From Tamarix chinensis (taxonomy: Eukaryota; Streptophyta; Magnoliopsida; Caryophyllales; Tamaricaceae), in contig CM060175.1 of assembly GCA_030549775.1 (NCBI GenBank), forward strand, positions 6,758,564 through 6,822,563: a stretch of DNA of 64,000 bases, read 5' to 3'. Of this stretch, positions 1 through 14,280 are shown one piece after another. How positions within the stretch are numbered: the stretch's first letter is position 1; the number at the start of each line of letters is the position of its first letter. Both the position numbers and the translations under genes were made by a program. The notes beneath the pieces were generated by a model. That model did no database searches. It saw only the letters and a list, made by a program, of their open reading frames with translations, and was not told the origin of the DNA.

Positions 1-2193
1 ACCAAAAGTTTGGTTAAAAGTACAAAACTCAAATCCTTGTGACATAAACACTTACACACTCAAGCCTAATCAATATCTCTCTGACACAACTACTATGCTA
101 GATTTAATTCAAGTGTTATCATGGTTAGCCCACCTTCTACACTCCTCCCCATTTCATTCATTCCACTCAAGTCCCTATTTTTTCCTGCATTGGAATAAAA
201 AACCATATAAAATCACATTTTCCCCCTGATAGCGATGTTGATTCTTTACAACTTTGAGGCCTTCATTCTCTCTCATCCCTTAACCTCCTACTCTTATTTT
301 TGTTTAATTTTAACTCTTTAATTTTACTCTTTAATCTCCCACTTTTTTCCTCCACAAAATTACACCCAAACCTCCTTCACTTTCCCTACCCCTTTCATCC
401 CCAACATATACCGCTGGTAATGGTTTTGGTCGGGCAAATTTTTTCTCACCTTCTCCTACAACAAGGTCTTACCATGATTCACTTTGTTTTCTTTCAAAAA
501 ATTTTCCTTGTAATTTATTTAAAATTTTCCACCTTTTCCCCTTCATTTCATCTTAACTTTATACATTGTTTGGATACCTTAAACTCCAATCCTTACCTGT
601 TTTGGCAAATTTGGTGCTACATTTTTTTATGCAAACTGAGCCTTCTTCTAATATTTTCTCCCCTATACTTGCCTAATTCTCCTTATTTTATCTCTTGAAC
701 ATTTGATCTAAGTGTATAAATCTAAGGTTTTGAGGAAGTGATGTTGGTTTATAATTTCTTCTTGGTCAACTTTCTATTCTCTCAATTCAAGGTTAATCCT
801 TCTTTCTATAATTTCTTTCCCTTCTACCATAATAATGATTTCTAATCTAAGCTTTTAAATGTTATTTGTATTTTATGCTTATATAATATTTTTGTGTCTT
901 GAAGGAAATTCGAGAAGGACTTGAATTAGGCCTATGAATAGGCATTTTTGTGTGTTTTTGCTTACTCTTGGATTAGATAAATCTAACCAACTCTTTGGAT
1001 GGTATAACATTATGTGTGGGCATGTTAAAATTTTTAGACTTAGTAATGTGATAGGTTTTATTTATTATGAAAATTATGACATTTGTTTTCATATGTGCAA
1101 GAGCAAGAAATATGAATATATGTGAGTATTTTAAGAGTTTCTGATATATTATATGAGGGCATGTATATATCTTTATCATGTATGTAATTAATTATAGCTA
1201 AAGATGTGTTTTTGTACATTTGATAATAGGTGAAAACATGAAATGGTATGTGTTATTTTATGTTAGCTCTTGGAAGGGGTATTTTGATCCATCTATTACA
1301 TTTTTCATGCTTTAAAAATTGCTCCATTAGATTCATTAGGTGTTTTGGTTAAATTTTCATATATATAATATGTTAGTATTTAAAGTATGTTTACGTTTGG
1401 ATATACATGATAAATGTTTGCGGGCCCTAAGGGCAAATATGTCATTATATATATTATGCTATTTTTCCAACATGAGGTCCAAATATGTATCATGATTTAT
1501 TATGAATATTAAGCATGTGAATTATGGTATTCAAGATCTGCATGTGTAGGATTTTATGTGTTATTTATGCTTAAATCATATAAAGGGAAAAACAGTTTTT
1601 TTCTCAATTCCTAAAATTTTCAAAATTATATTTTATGTTAATGTGTTTATCTTAATGTTATTTTTCTGCTTTAAAATTTCATTGAATTATATAATGGTTT
1701 GACATTAAATGGACAATAATTGGAATAATTAATGTATAAAGGTATTTTTGTTATAAATGGCTAAAATGTGCCAAGTGTTGAATAATCTAACATCGGCTGG
1801 CCTTGTTTAACTTTAGTTGACTTTAGTGTTGATCTTAGACCTCTCTCTTGGCATTTGAATTTATAGATAATTGGAAATAAATGTTGAATCAATTTGAATT
1901 TTATGGAATTGATTAAGTGTTTGAGCTATGACTTAATGTCTAATCCTAGGTCTTTTATGGCATTAAATTGTTTTGATCCTTGTGGTGCAATTGGTTTGAT
2001 TTGAATTAATTAGGGGTTGATTGTTGGATGGACCTTGTGTCCCCTATTGGTAATAATGTAATTTTGAATAAATCATTAATTACTTAAAGTTGAAGACAAC
2101 TTGAGTTGCAATAATCTCATTCCCTAGATTTAGGCCTCCGAGTGTGTAGTTGGACCTTTGGGTAAAATGGCCCATTTATTCTATATAGGTATT
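1..2193. other. AT-rich region without recognisable gene
   Basis: No credible gene is visible. The first 830 bases are pyrimidine-rich on the plus strand and the rest is strongly AT-rich. Short open frames at 300-698 and 934-1125 are low-complexity and match no family I recognise. The style resembles the interior of the long LTR-like elements further on, so this may be a decayed LTR, but I found no terminal motif. The last bases before 2194 (GTATT) form a probable target-site duplication with the copia element that follows. Confidence 0.5.
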
Positions 2194-2282
2194 TATGAGA
2201 CCATGACTTGTATTTATGTGTGTAGTCTAATATGGATTATTATGCATATATGTTTGGAGAAGTTTAGAGGCTAAAAGGAGAT
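2194..2282 (+). repeat. Left fragment of the copia 5' LTR
   Basis: This stretch aligns with the start of the 3' LTR at 14281-14374: both read GAGAYCATGA near the start, then a GTAGTCTAAYATG block, and end in a GGAG block. Homology stops at 2280-2282, where the gypsy LTR starts with TGATGAC. Confidence 0.7.
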
Positions 2283-3705
2283 TGATGACTTATGACCACA
2301 AGTGCACGGTGTTGAAGTAACATGTAAGGTCGATCCCACAGAGACTAGGAAATGAGCAATTGGATAATGAAAGGATTTCCTATGTCTATACTAACGATAG
2401 GAGCAGATGATGTCTAAATCTAAATGAAAATAAAATGTGCAAACTAAATCCAACTATAATATAAGAACAAGTGAAACTCAGGTAGAGAAAATGCTAAGGT
2501 TTCGGTCAATCCCCTCAACCCCAGTGTGATTGAATATTTACCCCAAATCCCAAATCAAAATACTTTGTCATGAATGCTAAGAAAAGTATGTATAGTAATG
2601 CTCTCTCTAGCCATTAAACCCTATTGTCTATTAAGACTCATCTATCTCTATTATGAATGTAAAAATAGGAAACACATTATTATTTATCATATTCCCTTTT
2701 TTTTAGTTGTAGAAGCCAACCAAAGTCTCTTGACTTTATGGTTTGATTTCTAGTCATGCTAATGGAGCCCACTCTGACTCATCTCTCGAATCTCGCCTGG
2801 TTTCTCTAAATAATAATAAAAAATTGATCAATTTTCTCTATTATTTCAATTAAATCATTAGAACACCACATATGACAAGAAATTAGATTGGGCAGGGTTC
2901 AGATTCTCAATACATCCGGATTTGGTGATTTCCCTTCACCTCGGCATAGATCAATTAGCTAATCATAGTTTTCATTAAGCTCAAAATATTAAACATAAAG
3001 AATTGCATCAATTGACAAAAATAAATAAAATCTAAAGGAAAAATATAATAACCTCTTTATTCAAGATGAGAAATTCACTATTCTACCCGTCCGACCGGAA
3101 ACAAGAAATTGAGATCAAGAGATGGAAGATTGTGGATGAATTGAATATGGGATTGGATTGGGTGACACCAAAAAAAGTAACCCTAGATCTTTCTTTTGTG
3201 CTCTCCAATCGGCCGTCTTTTTATCCCATCCGTTCCTCTTCCAAAATGAATGAAAAATATGTTTATATAGACATTACTGTCCATCAATATGGCTGTGTAA
3301 ACCAACACAGCAGTATCATTTTGATTCTTCATCTTTACGCATATATCATATTCCAGCCATAACTTCTTTATTTGACTTTGGATCGAACTGATTTTTGATA
3401 CGTTGGAAAGATAACAAAAATATCTACAACTTTAATGTTCAACACTTTTCCAAATTCATATTTCATCATGTTTGGATTTTTAAGTCTTTATTTCTTTTCA
3501 TATATTGAGCACTCGCGTTTGCTTCTGTTTTGTTCCGGCTATTGCGTTTTAGCTCTTTTTGATCCCATATTCTTGAAATACCTACAAAATATAATCAAGA
3601 GAAGTAAACAAGAACGAATGGACTAAATTATGAAAAAAATTATGATATAATCACATTAAATCTTCTTGTTAAAGTCCATATGATTGACATAATTCATGGC
3701 TATCA
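2283..3705 (-). repeat. 3' LTR of the Tat/Athila-like gypsy element
   Basis: The block starts TGATGAC and ends TATCA on the plus strand, so it has TG...CA termini in either reading. It includes a segment of the type CAAGTGCACGGTGTTGAAGT (2300-2319), a familiar line in plant gypsy LTRs. The polypurine tract abuts its 3705 edge. Length is 1423 bp. No second LTR remains. Confidence 0.65.
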
Positions 3706-3722
3706 ACTTCCCCATGCTTAAC
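3706..3722 (-). other. Polypurine tract of the gypsy element
   Basis: On the minus strand this reads as a purine-rich AAGCATGGGGAAGT immediately before the LTR terminus TGATAGCC. Position and composition fit the plus-strand primer of an LTR retrotransposon. Confidence 0.6.
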
Positions 3723-4529
3723 TTATTGCTTGTCCTAAAGCAACCAACACATATAAAAGTACATACTAGATGTAACATCCCAAAATTCAACTTTTTTTTA
3801 AAGCGAAAGTGATTAAAATACTTAATTTAAAACTCGTAAATTTTAGGGATGTTACCACCACACTTAGTACCAAACCGGTTCTCTCCAACCGTTTTAGTAC
3901 CAAGTGCTAAGGCTAAAGAAAAGATTTACGATCAATTATAAGCCAAGACAAACTAAACTCGGTTGTAAAACAAAATCAGAGTACGCATAAAGAATTATAA
4001 TTCATTTCCAAAAGAGAAATAAGCTTATAATCGATAAAATATTCATTTGAAATACTTAATACAAGGTAACAAATCAAAATGGATAAATCCGATACAAAAG
4101 AACTAACAAAAGGAAATACATCGCATAAAGAATAAATATGGCCACAGCTCTCGAACCTTGAGCCAAAACAAGCTCAACACACAGCCCTGACTGATGTCTC
4201 GCCCACTTGCATAAAGTCAGACGGGCATACTACTCGTGGGAATGAGCAACACCCATGAAAAGGGTGATCAGTACGCTACGTACTGAGTAAGGTAACCGAG
4301 CACTAAGGCCGACACATAAACACATCAAATCATGCAGGATAATAATCAACATAAAATTCCAAACCACATATATGATACATAAAAGCATATAGAGAATCCA
4401 TAGCCTGTCATCAACAAGCCCACACATAAGGCCCAAAAAGGTCCAAATTAATTATTTAATTTTTCTTTTATCGGAATTCGATACACACCATGTCTTTTAT
4501 CAAAATCCATGTAAGTATAGGAACACCCC

Positions 4530-4915
4530 ACTATTTTAGCTGGTGGGCCAGTCACTTGTGGGACAAATTCCACACTACTATTATTTGCCGGTGGATCGGT
4601 CACTTGTGGGACAATAATCCACACCACTATTCCTGACCAGTGGATCGGTTTGGTTCCTGCTCACATGGTGTTCCATTGTAAGTAATTAGTATCTTTTAAG
4701 AGCTTTAACAATTTTGGTTTGTGTTTATTGAGCTCGAGTCAACCCACTTTTATTGCCGGTGGGCCGGTCATATATAGGACATCATGTCCTAACCACTATT
4801 ATAACCGGTGGATCGGTCACATATAGGGTAAAACCCTAACCACTATTCCTGACCGGTGGATCGATCTGGATCCAGCTCAATAATCTTCCACTTTAAAAAA
4901 TTAGTGTCTTAAATA
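4530..4915 (+). repeat. Two triplets of ~48 bp repeats in copy A
   Basis: Units carry a CCGGTGGATCGGTCAC core at about 4543, 4587, 4639 and again at 4755, 4803, 4851. Each triplet is followed by a conserved block ending in ATTAGTRTCTT (about 4685 and 4901). The same 3+3 layout occurs in copies B and C. Confidence 0.75.
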
Positions 4916-4965
4916 TTTTATTCATAAATATTTGCCCAGACATGCATGACTAACTCTATGCAACC

Positions 4966-5380
4966 CTAGCTCCCATACAAACCCTAACTCCATGCAAACC
5001 CTAACTCCATGTAAACCACACTTCATCCATGCAAACCCTAACTCCACGTAACCCACTCTTCCATGCAAACCCTAGCTCCCATGCAAACCCTAACTCCATG
5101 CAAACCCTATCTCTACGTAAACCACACTTCCATGCAAACCCTAACTCCACGTAAACCCTAACTCCCATGCAACCCTAATACCATGGCACATTAATACTAC
5201 CATACAAAACCCTAACACTATGCAACATTAATACTACCATTCAAAACCCTAACACCATGCAGTTCCATGCAAACCCTAACACCATACAATTGTATGCAAA
5301 CCCTAACACCATACCATTTCATACAAAACCCTAACACCATGCCATTTCATGCAAAACCTTAACACCACATTGTTACACTC
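4966..5380 (+). repeat. Telomere-like CCCTAA-containing tandem array in copy A
   Basis: A degenerate array of about 17 bp units of the form AACCCTAACTCCATGC runs through most of this stretch, later changing to units with CAAAACCCTAACACCATGC. It contains the plant-telomere-like CCCTAA core but is not a perfect telomere array, and copies B and C have no equivalent here. Confidence 0.7.
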
Positions 5381-5879
5381 CCCATCATTATTTTACCACC
5401 CTAGCATGCATGTCTTAAGGCCACACCATACAATAATAATAACATAAATATACACATAATTCTCATGCCACAATTTATTCACACCAACATACTTCAGCTC
5501 CATAATCATGCTGTATTAATAACAATTATACAATATTCACATAAAATACACTATAATTCATATCACATGGCATGCATAGTATAAAATCACATATTACTCA
5601 TATGGCCTTAGCACCCCTTACCTAAAACGACACCGGTCTTGGAGCACGCTCCTACGCCTCCTTAGGGCTTTGACTGGTTTCACTTATTATAAGGGAAAAG
5701 CTAAAATTAGACTCTCTCCTATCAAAAATATTATTAATCACTAACTTATTATAAGACTAGGTTTTTAAATAAATAATATATTAATAAAATCACATTAATA
5801 GATTACTAACTTTGCTAAAGATATAGAAATAATAGAAATATTATAAAAGCTGATAATATAAGGTTAAAAACTTTACCCT

Positions 5880-7075
<1,196 letters not shown>

Positions 7076-7139
7076 TTTATATTAGAATAAATGAAATAAA
7101 ATAATTTAAGGCTTGTAAAAATAGGAAAAAAGGTTGAGA

Positions 7140-8560
7140 GGGTCTAGGGTTCAACCATATGCTAGCAAGGATAGGCGAAACCAGCGGTGGTGCACGGCGG
7201 CGGCGACGGTGGTCGGAAAAAGGTAAGAAAAAGGGAAAATTTAGGGGATGGGAAAAAGAGAAAGAGAAAAAGGGTGGAAGCAAGGGTGATTGTGGTTGCT
7301 CAGAAGGAGAGGAACAGAATGATGCTGGCGGCGCATCCAAAGGTGGTGGCGGCGGTGCACGGCGGCGGCGGCGGCGGCGGTGGCCGAATAGGGAAGAAGA
7401 AGATAAAGAAAGGAAGAGAGGGAGAAATAGGAAAAGAAAGGTAGGAGATACAAGAGGGTCTGCAGCACAATTTAGGAGGTAAAAGGAGCGGCGACAACGG
7501 CAGAAGAGGTGGCTAAGGGTGGTTCGAAGGGTGGCGGTGGCAGGAAATGGTTTGGTTAAGAAGGGAAATTCGCACGGTCGGGGTGGATTGTTCAGGAAAA
7601 ATCGAAGGGTATGGATGGTCTAGTTAGTTAGAGGGTAGTGCAGGGAAGGCTTAGGTAGCCAGAACGGGCGGCGGTGTTGGCTAGAGGTGGCGAAAGTGGT
7701 GTCTAAAGGGGCGGTGGCATGAAGGAAGATATCTTCTAAACATCAACCAAAAAACTCGACTCAACACTACTATAGGGTGTATTTATAGGCTTGAAAGGAA
7801 GTTAGTGTCAAAGGAAAAGTGGGGGAGTGGTAGGTAGCGTGTGGTAACCGGTCGACGAGGGTAGCCGGCGCATGTTTTCCCGATCGTGTCTGCAAGTGGC
7901 CAAGGGAGAGGGAATCATGCGGGGAAATGGGAGACGTGGTTTGAGTTAATGGTGGGCCAAAAAAAAAGGGAAGAGGCGGGAACAAAACGGACAGTCAACG
8001 GGGCACGATCGATGGCGAAAAAACAAGGAGGAGGGCAGCGGAAATGGTCGACGTCGATGGCAGGTGCGAAGGGCTGGGGAAGAAGAAGAAGGGGGGTGCG
8101 GGAACCGGTCGGCCCAGGAAAAGAAAAGAAAGAAAAAGAAGAAACCGAGTCGGTCAGCGCGGTGAGGGGGAGGAATTAAATGAAACGCAGAGTTTTGGTG
8201 GGAAAAAGACTCAAAACGCGGCGCGGCAAGAAGACGGAAGAAGAAAGAAAAGGCTGCGCTGACCGGGCGGTTCAAGAGAAAAAGAAAGAAAAGAAAGACG
8301 AATCGGCCGGCGGAAAATAAACAAAACACAGCGTTTGGCTGGGTCGACGGAGGAAGAGAAGAAAAAAAAAGATGGGCTGTGGGAAGGAACGACCCGTGCC
8401 GAAGGAAGGAAAGGGGAGGGGGCTTGGGCCGTTGGGCTGGCCCAGGTCGGGAAGGAGAGGAAAAGAAAAGAAGAAGAAACAAAGAGAAAAGGAGAAAAAG
8501 AAAAGAACAAGAAGAAAGAAAAAGGAAAAAGGTAAAAAGGAAAGGAAAAAAAATAATTAG
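7140..8560 (+). repeat. 1.4 kb purine-rich, GC-rich tract of copy A
   Basis: The plus strand is dominated by G and A, with GGCGGCGG-type runs near 7360 and AAGAAGAAAG-type runs near 8500. Comparable tracts sit in the same relative place in copy C (42080-43310) and, as pyrimidines, in inverted copy B (23740-24960). Overlapping open frames on both strands encode low-complexity Arg/Lys/Glu/Gly or Pro/Ser/Phe peptides and are not supported as genes. Confidence 0.7.
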
Positions 8561-8983
8561 GTTGGGTAATTAAATTAATTAAAATATTTGGAATATTTAA
8601 AAATAATAATATCTAAATAAAATAATATTTAAATCCCTTTTTAAGCTAATTTAAGGATTTTAAAAAGATTTTCCATAAATTCTATTTTAATTAGCAAAAC
8701 ACTCTAATTTTCCAAATTAAATTATTTATAAAATTCATATTAATTTGAAATAATTTTCTCCTTCTTATTTTAAATAAAATAATTCATTTAATTAATTTCT
8801 ATAATAAAATCTTTAATTAGCTAAAATACCCAAATTTCTCCTAATTAAACTATTTATAAACTTCTTCTTGATTTGCTCTAATAAATTTCCTATTTTTTAG
8901 TAAAAATAATTTATTTAAATAATTTTTCAAATAAAATCTTATTTAATTATAATTTTTAAAATTAAAATTTTTGGGGCATTTCA

Positions 8984-11124
8984 GTAGAAGTGATTGGTAA
9001 AAATGAGATTCCTTTCTTAGTAAAGATTGTTCAAACACTCGCATCACAGTAAATCATATCAACTCATCAAGACCCCAAAATTCATCAAAATGTAAAAACA
9101 TATTTTTCAAAAATATTATTCATGTTGCATACTTAGGAAATAAGAGGAAATATATTGTTGAGTTCTCAAGTCAAAATCATGCAAAGAGGATCATATAAGG
9201 ATAACATGTTATGTGAGTTACAGGTAGCCATGAGCTAATTCGTATAAGACTCATGTTTCAAACTAGCAGCTTCACTTTAGGTATTTAGAACACTCCTCTT
9301 TCATGTTTATTTATATGAATTAATTTTGAAGTTTCGCTCAAGTCCTTGCACTTATGAACATAATCACCCATATGCTTGCAATATTTCTCAATTCTCCACC
9401 ACTATAAAGACTTAGAACACACGATAATGAAGAGGTTTTATTAAGGTTGTAACGGGGTCAAAGGTGAGAAGGTTAAGACATTGTTTTTTTTTCTTTTTGG
9501 GCTACAAGTCTAGAACCAATGAGGTATGATCAATAATAGTTATACAATTCTCTTTCACCTTTTTCAATATATTTTTTCTCCTTTTTTTCTCTTCTATTTT
9601 TTTTTTCAATAGGCTCAATGTATTTAATATGAAAAAAACAAACCCAAATTTCATATTCTATTTTTTTTTATTTTTTTCTACACCATAATAATTCACTTTT
9701 CATACCTCTCCCCATGCTTAAGATACACCATACTCATACCTTTGTTTTTAATATACTCATCACCCCACTAGTTCTTGACTAAGGTAGGGATATACGAATA
9801 AAGGTTACAAGTATGGTTAGATCAACAAAATAAGCTAAAAGCTCAAAAGGGTTAGCCAAGGATAAAATGTCAAGGTTAGGCTATTTGGCTAATGTAGCTT
9901 TTATAAGAAAAGAAAGCATGCCTCTATCATCTTAGTGCATATCATAAGTCATATGTAATTTCGAAGAAAATAATTACAAGTTCTAATTTTACAAGCTATG
10001 GTAGGACATCACACACAAGAAAAATATTAAGACTACTTTTTGATGAATCAGTCTTTTAGGCTCAAAATCTCACATAGTCCAAACAAAAATGCCAGTTATA
10101 GTCCTTTACATCATAGAACGAGTCACCACATTAGTTACACTGCAATGAACCATAGAAAAGTCTCAATGCATATATGACCCTCAATTTCACCAACATAATT
10201 ACACTCATCCCTTAAGAATGAAACCGAAACATTTAAGCTCAAAAAATCAAAATCATTTTCAAGAAAATGTTTAGGGGTCTCAACAAGTTAACTTAACTTA
10301 TAGCAACCTCATATTAAACAACCTTCTATTACCATCATTAAAGGATCATTTCCCACTTTTAGTCCTCTTTTTAAAAAAAAAATTCAAATTTTTATTTTTT
10401 TAATTTAATTTTTTTAAAACATAAGAAATGCATAATTGTAAATATAATGCTAGAAACACAAGCAAAGGAAAATGTAGCCCTACAATGTCTCCCCCATGCT
10501 TATAATTCATATTATTGCCAATGTGCTGACAAGGTAAAAGGGAAGAGAGGAACTCACAAACCATGTTTACTTAGTGGGTGGTGGTGCAGCAGTGGCAGAA
10601 TGTCTGTCGCTAGTTCTGGATCGCTTTAGAGCCATGAGTAGTTTACAAGCGTGGTTAGGAATTCAAAAGCCTTAAAATATCCCAACACTCCAACACTTAG
10701 ATTTTTATCCCTTCTTCATTTTTCTTTTATTGATATTCTTTAGAACCCACATCATCCTGTTTGAGACTTCATCACCTAGAATAATATAAACACAAAATAT
10801 TTGTGAGTTAATATGAGCTACAAAAAACAAAAGCGAAGAAAAAGAAAAAAAAACTAAGTAAATAAAAGTATAAACTTGGGTTGCCTCCTAAGACATGCTT
10901 TTTTTAAAGTCATTAGCTCGACTCCCTCATGTTTTATTTTTTTTATCAAGAGAATAACGGTCTTCAATTGTTCAACACCACCACCATTATATGGTTTTAA
11001 TCATTGACCATTAACCATGAACGCTTCTTTTTCAGGATGAAAAATTTTCACCACATCGGAGGGATATAAATTCATGACTGAGAACGGGCTAGACCATTGG
11101 GATTCAACTTCCTAGGGAAAAGCT
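8984..11124 (-). other. Gypsy spacer between integrase and 3' LTR, no gene
   Basis: This is the continuation of the gypsy internal region after copy A. It is AT-rich, contains no credible open frame, and carries the lineage-typical block near 10876-10925. A 60-codon frame at 10447-10629 matches nothing I recognise. Confidence 0.6.
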
Positions 11125-11709
11125 TCAACCTAGAATTAAAAAGAAGCACCTATTGTCCATTGAAAAAATCATACTTTGAAATATGCTTATCGTGTAACTT
11201 CTTGGACGTTCTTTGTAAAGATTTGTATTTTCATACAAGTCAAAATGAAACTCATTCATTTCGTTCAACTGAAGTTTCCTATGCTTACCTACATTACTCA
11301 AATTAAAATCTAGAAATTTTAATGCCCAATATGCTTTATTTTCAAATTCGACCAAGAGATGGCATGCTTTTCCATACACCAAACGGTAGGGGGACATGCC
11401 AATTGAAGTTTTGTACACTGTTCTCTAAGCCTAAAGCACATCATCTAATTTGATAAACTGATCTTTTCATATTACACTTACGATTTTCCCCAAAATCCAT
11501 TTAAGCTTCCTATTGGTTACTTTAAATTGACAACTTGTTCGAGGATGGTAGGAAGTTGCCACTTTATGCTTGACTCCACACTCAGCTAGGAGGGATTGAA
11601 ATTGTTGATTGCAAAAATTCTTCCTTCCATCACTAATGATAGCTCTAGGTGTGCCAAATTGCTTTAACATTGTGTAGTGAGTGGTATTGTACACCATTGA
11701 GATTGTCAA
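11125..11709 (-). pseudogene. Gypsy integrase remnant
   Basis: Two minus-strand frames, 11709-11467 and 11418-11125, together give the C-terminal half of a Tat/Athila-type gypsy integrase. The first holds FGTPRAIISDG, carrying the second catalytic Asp, and SYHPRTSCQFKVTNRKLKWI, where family members normally read YHPQTSGQVEVSNREIKRIL. The catalytic Glu is therefore Lys here. The second holds YKTSIGMSPYRLVYGKACHL and LQLNEMNEFHFDLYENTNLY, both close to the family pattern. A frame break between the two pieces and loss of the N-terminal half make it a dead gene. The upstream edge coincides with resumption of the copia 5' LTR near 11690. Confidence 0.85.
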
Positions 11710-11939
11710 AACCCTATCCTTTTGTATTTTCTTGTATTTTTTAGAGAATTGTGTATCAAGTGATATTGTAAGGATTGTGTGATTCTCTTTATAATCACTA
11801 GTGTTATATGAAATAAAGATTATTGTTATTTTCCCAATTGTTATTATGCTCTAATTGTTCTCTCAATTTGATCTTAAAATTTTTTGATTGCTTGTTAGTT
11901 TAGACCCTAGGTGTTCATATTTGTTGAATTTTTCCTACA
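11690..11939 (+). repeat. Right fragment of the copia 5' LTR
   Basis: It aligns with about 14601-14840: both contain TTGAGAYTGTCAAAAC, a GAGAATTGTG block, AAATAAAGAT and a TTTTTCCTA end. It ends TACA, and the primer-binding site starts two bases later. Confidence 0.8.
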
Positions 11940-11941
11940 AT

Positions 11942-11954
11942 TGGTATGAAAGTT
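11942..11954 (+). other. Primer-binding site of the copia element
   Basis: TGGTATGAAAGTT directly follows the 5' LTR. The initiator Met-tRNA complement used by most plant copia elements is TGGTATCAGAGC, so this is a mutated but placed site. Confidence 0.6.
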
Positions 11955-14280
11955 TTGGGTGTGTGATTGATTTGCATTATGATGTCATTTAAAAGAATTG
12001 AGATTGAGAGATTTGATTTTTCTGTCAATTTTGCATTATGAAAATTGATGATGAAGGCAATACTTCATCATATTGGATTAGAGAAGGCATAATCTAATAA
12101 ATTAGAGAAGCCAAAAACAATGTCTAGTGAGGAGTTTTTGGATATTGTTTTGAGGTCCTTATCCACCTTACAATTATGTCTATCAAACGAGGTCTTATGA
12201 AAAGTGGCTAAAGAGACCACATATGTTGCCTTATGGTTGAAGCTAGATTTTTTGTATATGACCAAGATCTGTGATAAATCATCTATTGTTGAAGAGCCAG
12301 CCTAATGATTCAAAATTAGATGAGGGTTAGTTCTTGAAATATCATCTTAATGAATTTGACTCTATAGTTATACATCTATAGAATATATATGTCCAATTAG
12401 ATGATGAGGATCTAATTATTATATTATTTTTTTCTGTACATATTGCTTATAATTAATTTTTTTGAGACTGTATTGTATGGGAAGGATGTATAAGTTCTTG
12501 CAAATGTCAATAATGTCTTGCTACAACATGAATTGATTCATAATGAATTAACTAAAGGATGTCCATATGGCTCATCTTGTGAGGGTTTATAACAAGGGGT
12601 TTGGTGAAGAAAAGAAGTCCAAATTAGGGAAGGACATGTTTAAGACTTTTATATGTCATGGTTATTACAAGAAATGCCATATTAGGGAATATTGACCTAG
12701 TAGGAGATTGATAGATATTGCTCATTATGTATCTGATGAGGGTGAGGTAATCATAGCTGAGGGTGTTTATGATGAAGATGTATTAACTACCATGGATGGA
12801 CATACCAAATTGGCTGAGAGGTGGATTCTAGACTCTGAATGCTTTTACCATGTTTGTCCCAATAGAAGATGATTTCAGACTTACAACACTATTCGAGGTG
12901 GATTTATTGTCTTAAAAAATGGAACTTCATGTATAGTTACTAGGATTGAGAATGTAAGGGTGAGGATATATGATGGTGTGGTTAGAACACTGTCTAGTGT
13001 TCATCATATTCCTAAGATGACCAAATGCTTAATTTCATTGTGTTCGTTAGATAGTAAAGGCTATAAATGTATTATTGATAATGCCATAATAAAGGTTGCT
13101 AAAAGGATTATGGTGGAAATTTTTGGGAAGTAAGTCAAGAAATTATATGAGATTGTTGGCACAACTATTGAGGGTGGAGTTGAGGCGAAATTGAGAGTGT
13201 GTGACGCAAATGTTGTTGTTAGGCTAATGCGATTAGGACATGGTTGTGTCATTGGTATGATTAAGGAGTTCTTGTTAAGTGACCTTGTAACATCTAGATC
13301 TGTTAACTTCTGTGAGCCTAAATTCCTTCTTGACAAAAAGGTGGAATAGGAATGTCTATTGGGTGCTTCACATGAGATGGAGATTGTTGGTATTGATGGT
13401 ACAACTTCTTCTAATGAAGAGAAATATAGGTAGTAGGTGGAGGAAGTGGGAACTAATTTAGGTAGAGCTGGTTATGGTTTGTATAATACAGGTAATAGTA
13501 TTGGTGTGCCAGATCTAGTGTCAAACTCAAAGGTTGTTGTTGGTGTTGATTTAGCCTTTTGGTATTATACTATTGTTGCTAAAGAAATATGGTCTCTTTA
13601 GTTGACTCAGACATTGGTATGTGATGCTTCACTAATTATTCTTTTGTTGTGTGCATATATCATGTTTGTGACAACAAAAGACATGTTTGAGGTGAACAAG
13701 TTGAAGACTTTAGATGTGTCTAAATCTAAAGTTGTTGTGGTGGTTTGCTTAGTCACTACAACATATCCTGTGGCTGTGAGATGCTCGATATATGATGTGA
13801 CTAGTACTAGCCCTTGTATTGTTTGTATTGTGGATATGTGTGTTGTGAGTCCCTTGAAGACACCTTGGTTAGGTATAATATAGATTCAGAGGTTCTTAGT
13901 TCATATAGTATCAACTTATATGGAGTATATGCTGTCGATTGTTTAATTGATAGTTTTTTTTTTATTTTTTTTATTTTTATCTTGCTTGTGTTCCTAATGA
14001 TCAGAGGTGCATTAGTGTACTAGTGTTGTGCCTTAGAGGTTCTAAGGTTACATGTTTAGATATGATTAGAGTTGATAATTAATGCTATTTGGTTTGGAGT
14101 GTTAACTTGTAATGCTAGGATGATATGAGGAGTTGCTTTCAATGTTGATATAGTGTGTGCCTATTAGATCCATTGCTTGCTCATGTTCATTTACCATGAG
14201 GGGTTCTTTGGACCTAGGGGTTTATGATTATTGTTTGTTATCTTGTTGCTTGCCATTAAAAATACTATGTCAAGGTAGAG
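11955..14280 (+). pseudogene. Copia gag-pol remnant
   Basis: Frames are broken by many stops, but the order is copia. Gag starts with IEIERFDFSVNFAL (about 11998-12040). A zinc knuckle lies at 12654-12695 where CHGYYKKCHIREY ends in a stop; of the CCHC ligands only the first Cys and the His remain. A protease-like stretch reads WILDSECFYHVCPNR near 12823-12870, matching the TNT1-type WVLDTGCSYHMCPNR pattern with the active-site DTG altered. It is followed by VRTLSSVHHIPKMTKCLISL and, near 13140-13300, a GAG-pre-integrase match with LMRLGH. Integrase, RT and RNase H are not recognised. The last stretch before the 3' LTR ends in a purine-rich GTCAAGGTAGAGAT, the likely polypurine tract. Confidence 0.75.

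Noticed and set aside
4530..4915. Regularly spaced repeats that might look like a CRISPR array
   Set aside because: Units are diverged and directly tandem without unique spacers, in a plant LTR element; the same layout recurs in two other copies.
7946..8560. Overlapping frames of 60-178 residues on both strands
   Set aside because: Compositional artefacts of the polypurine tract; no domain and no conserved start.
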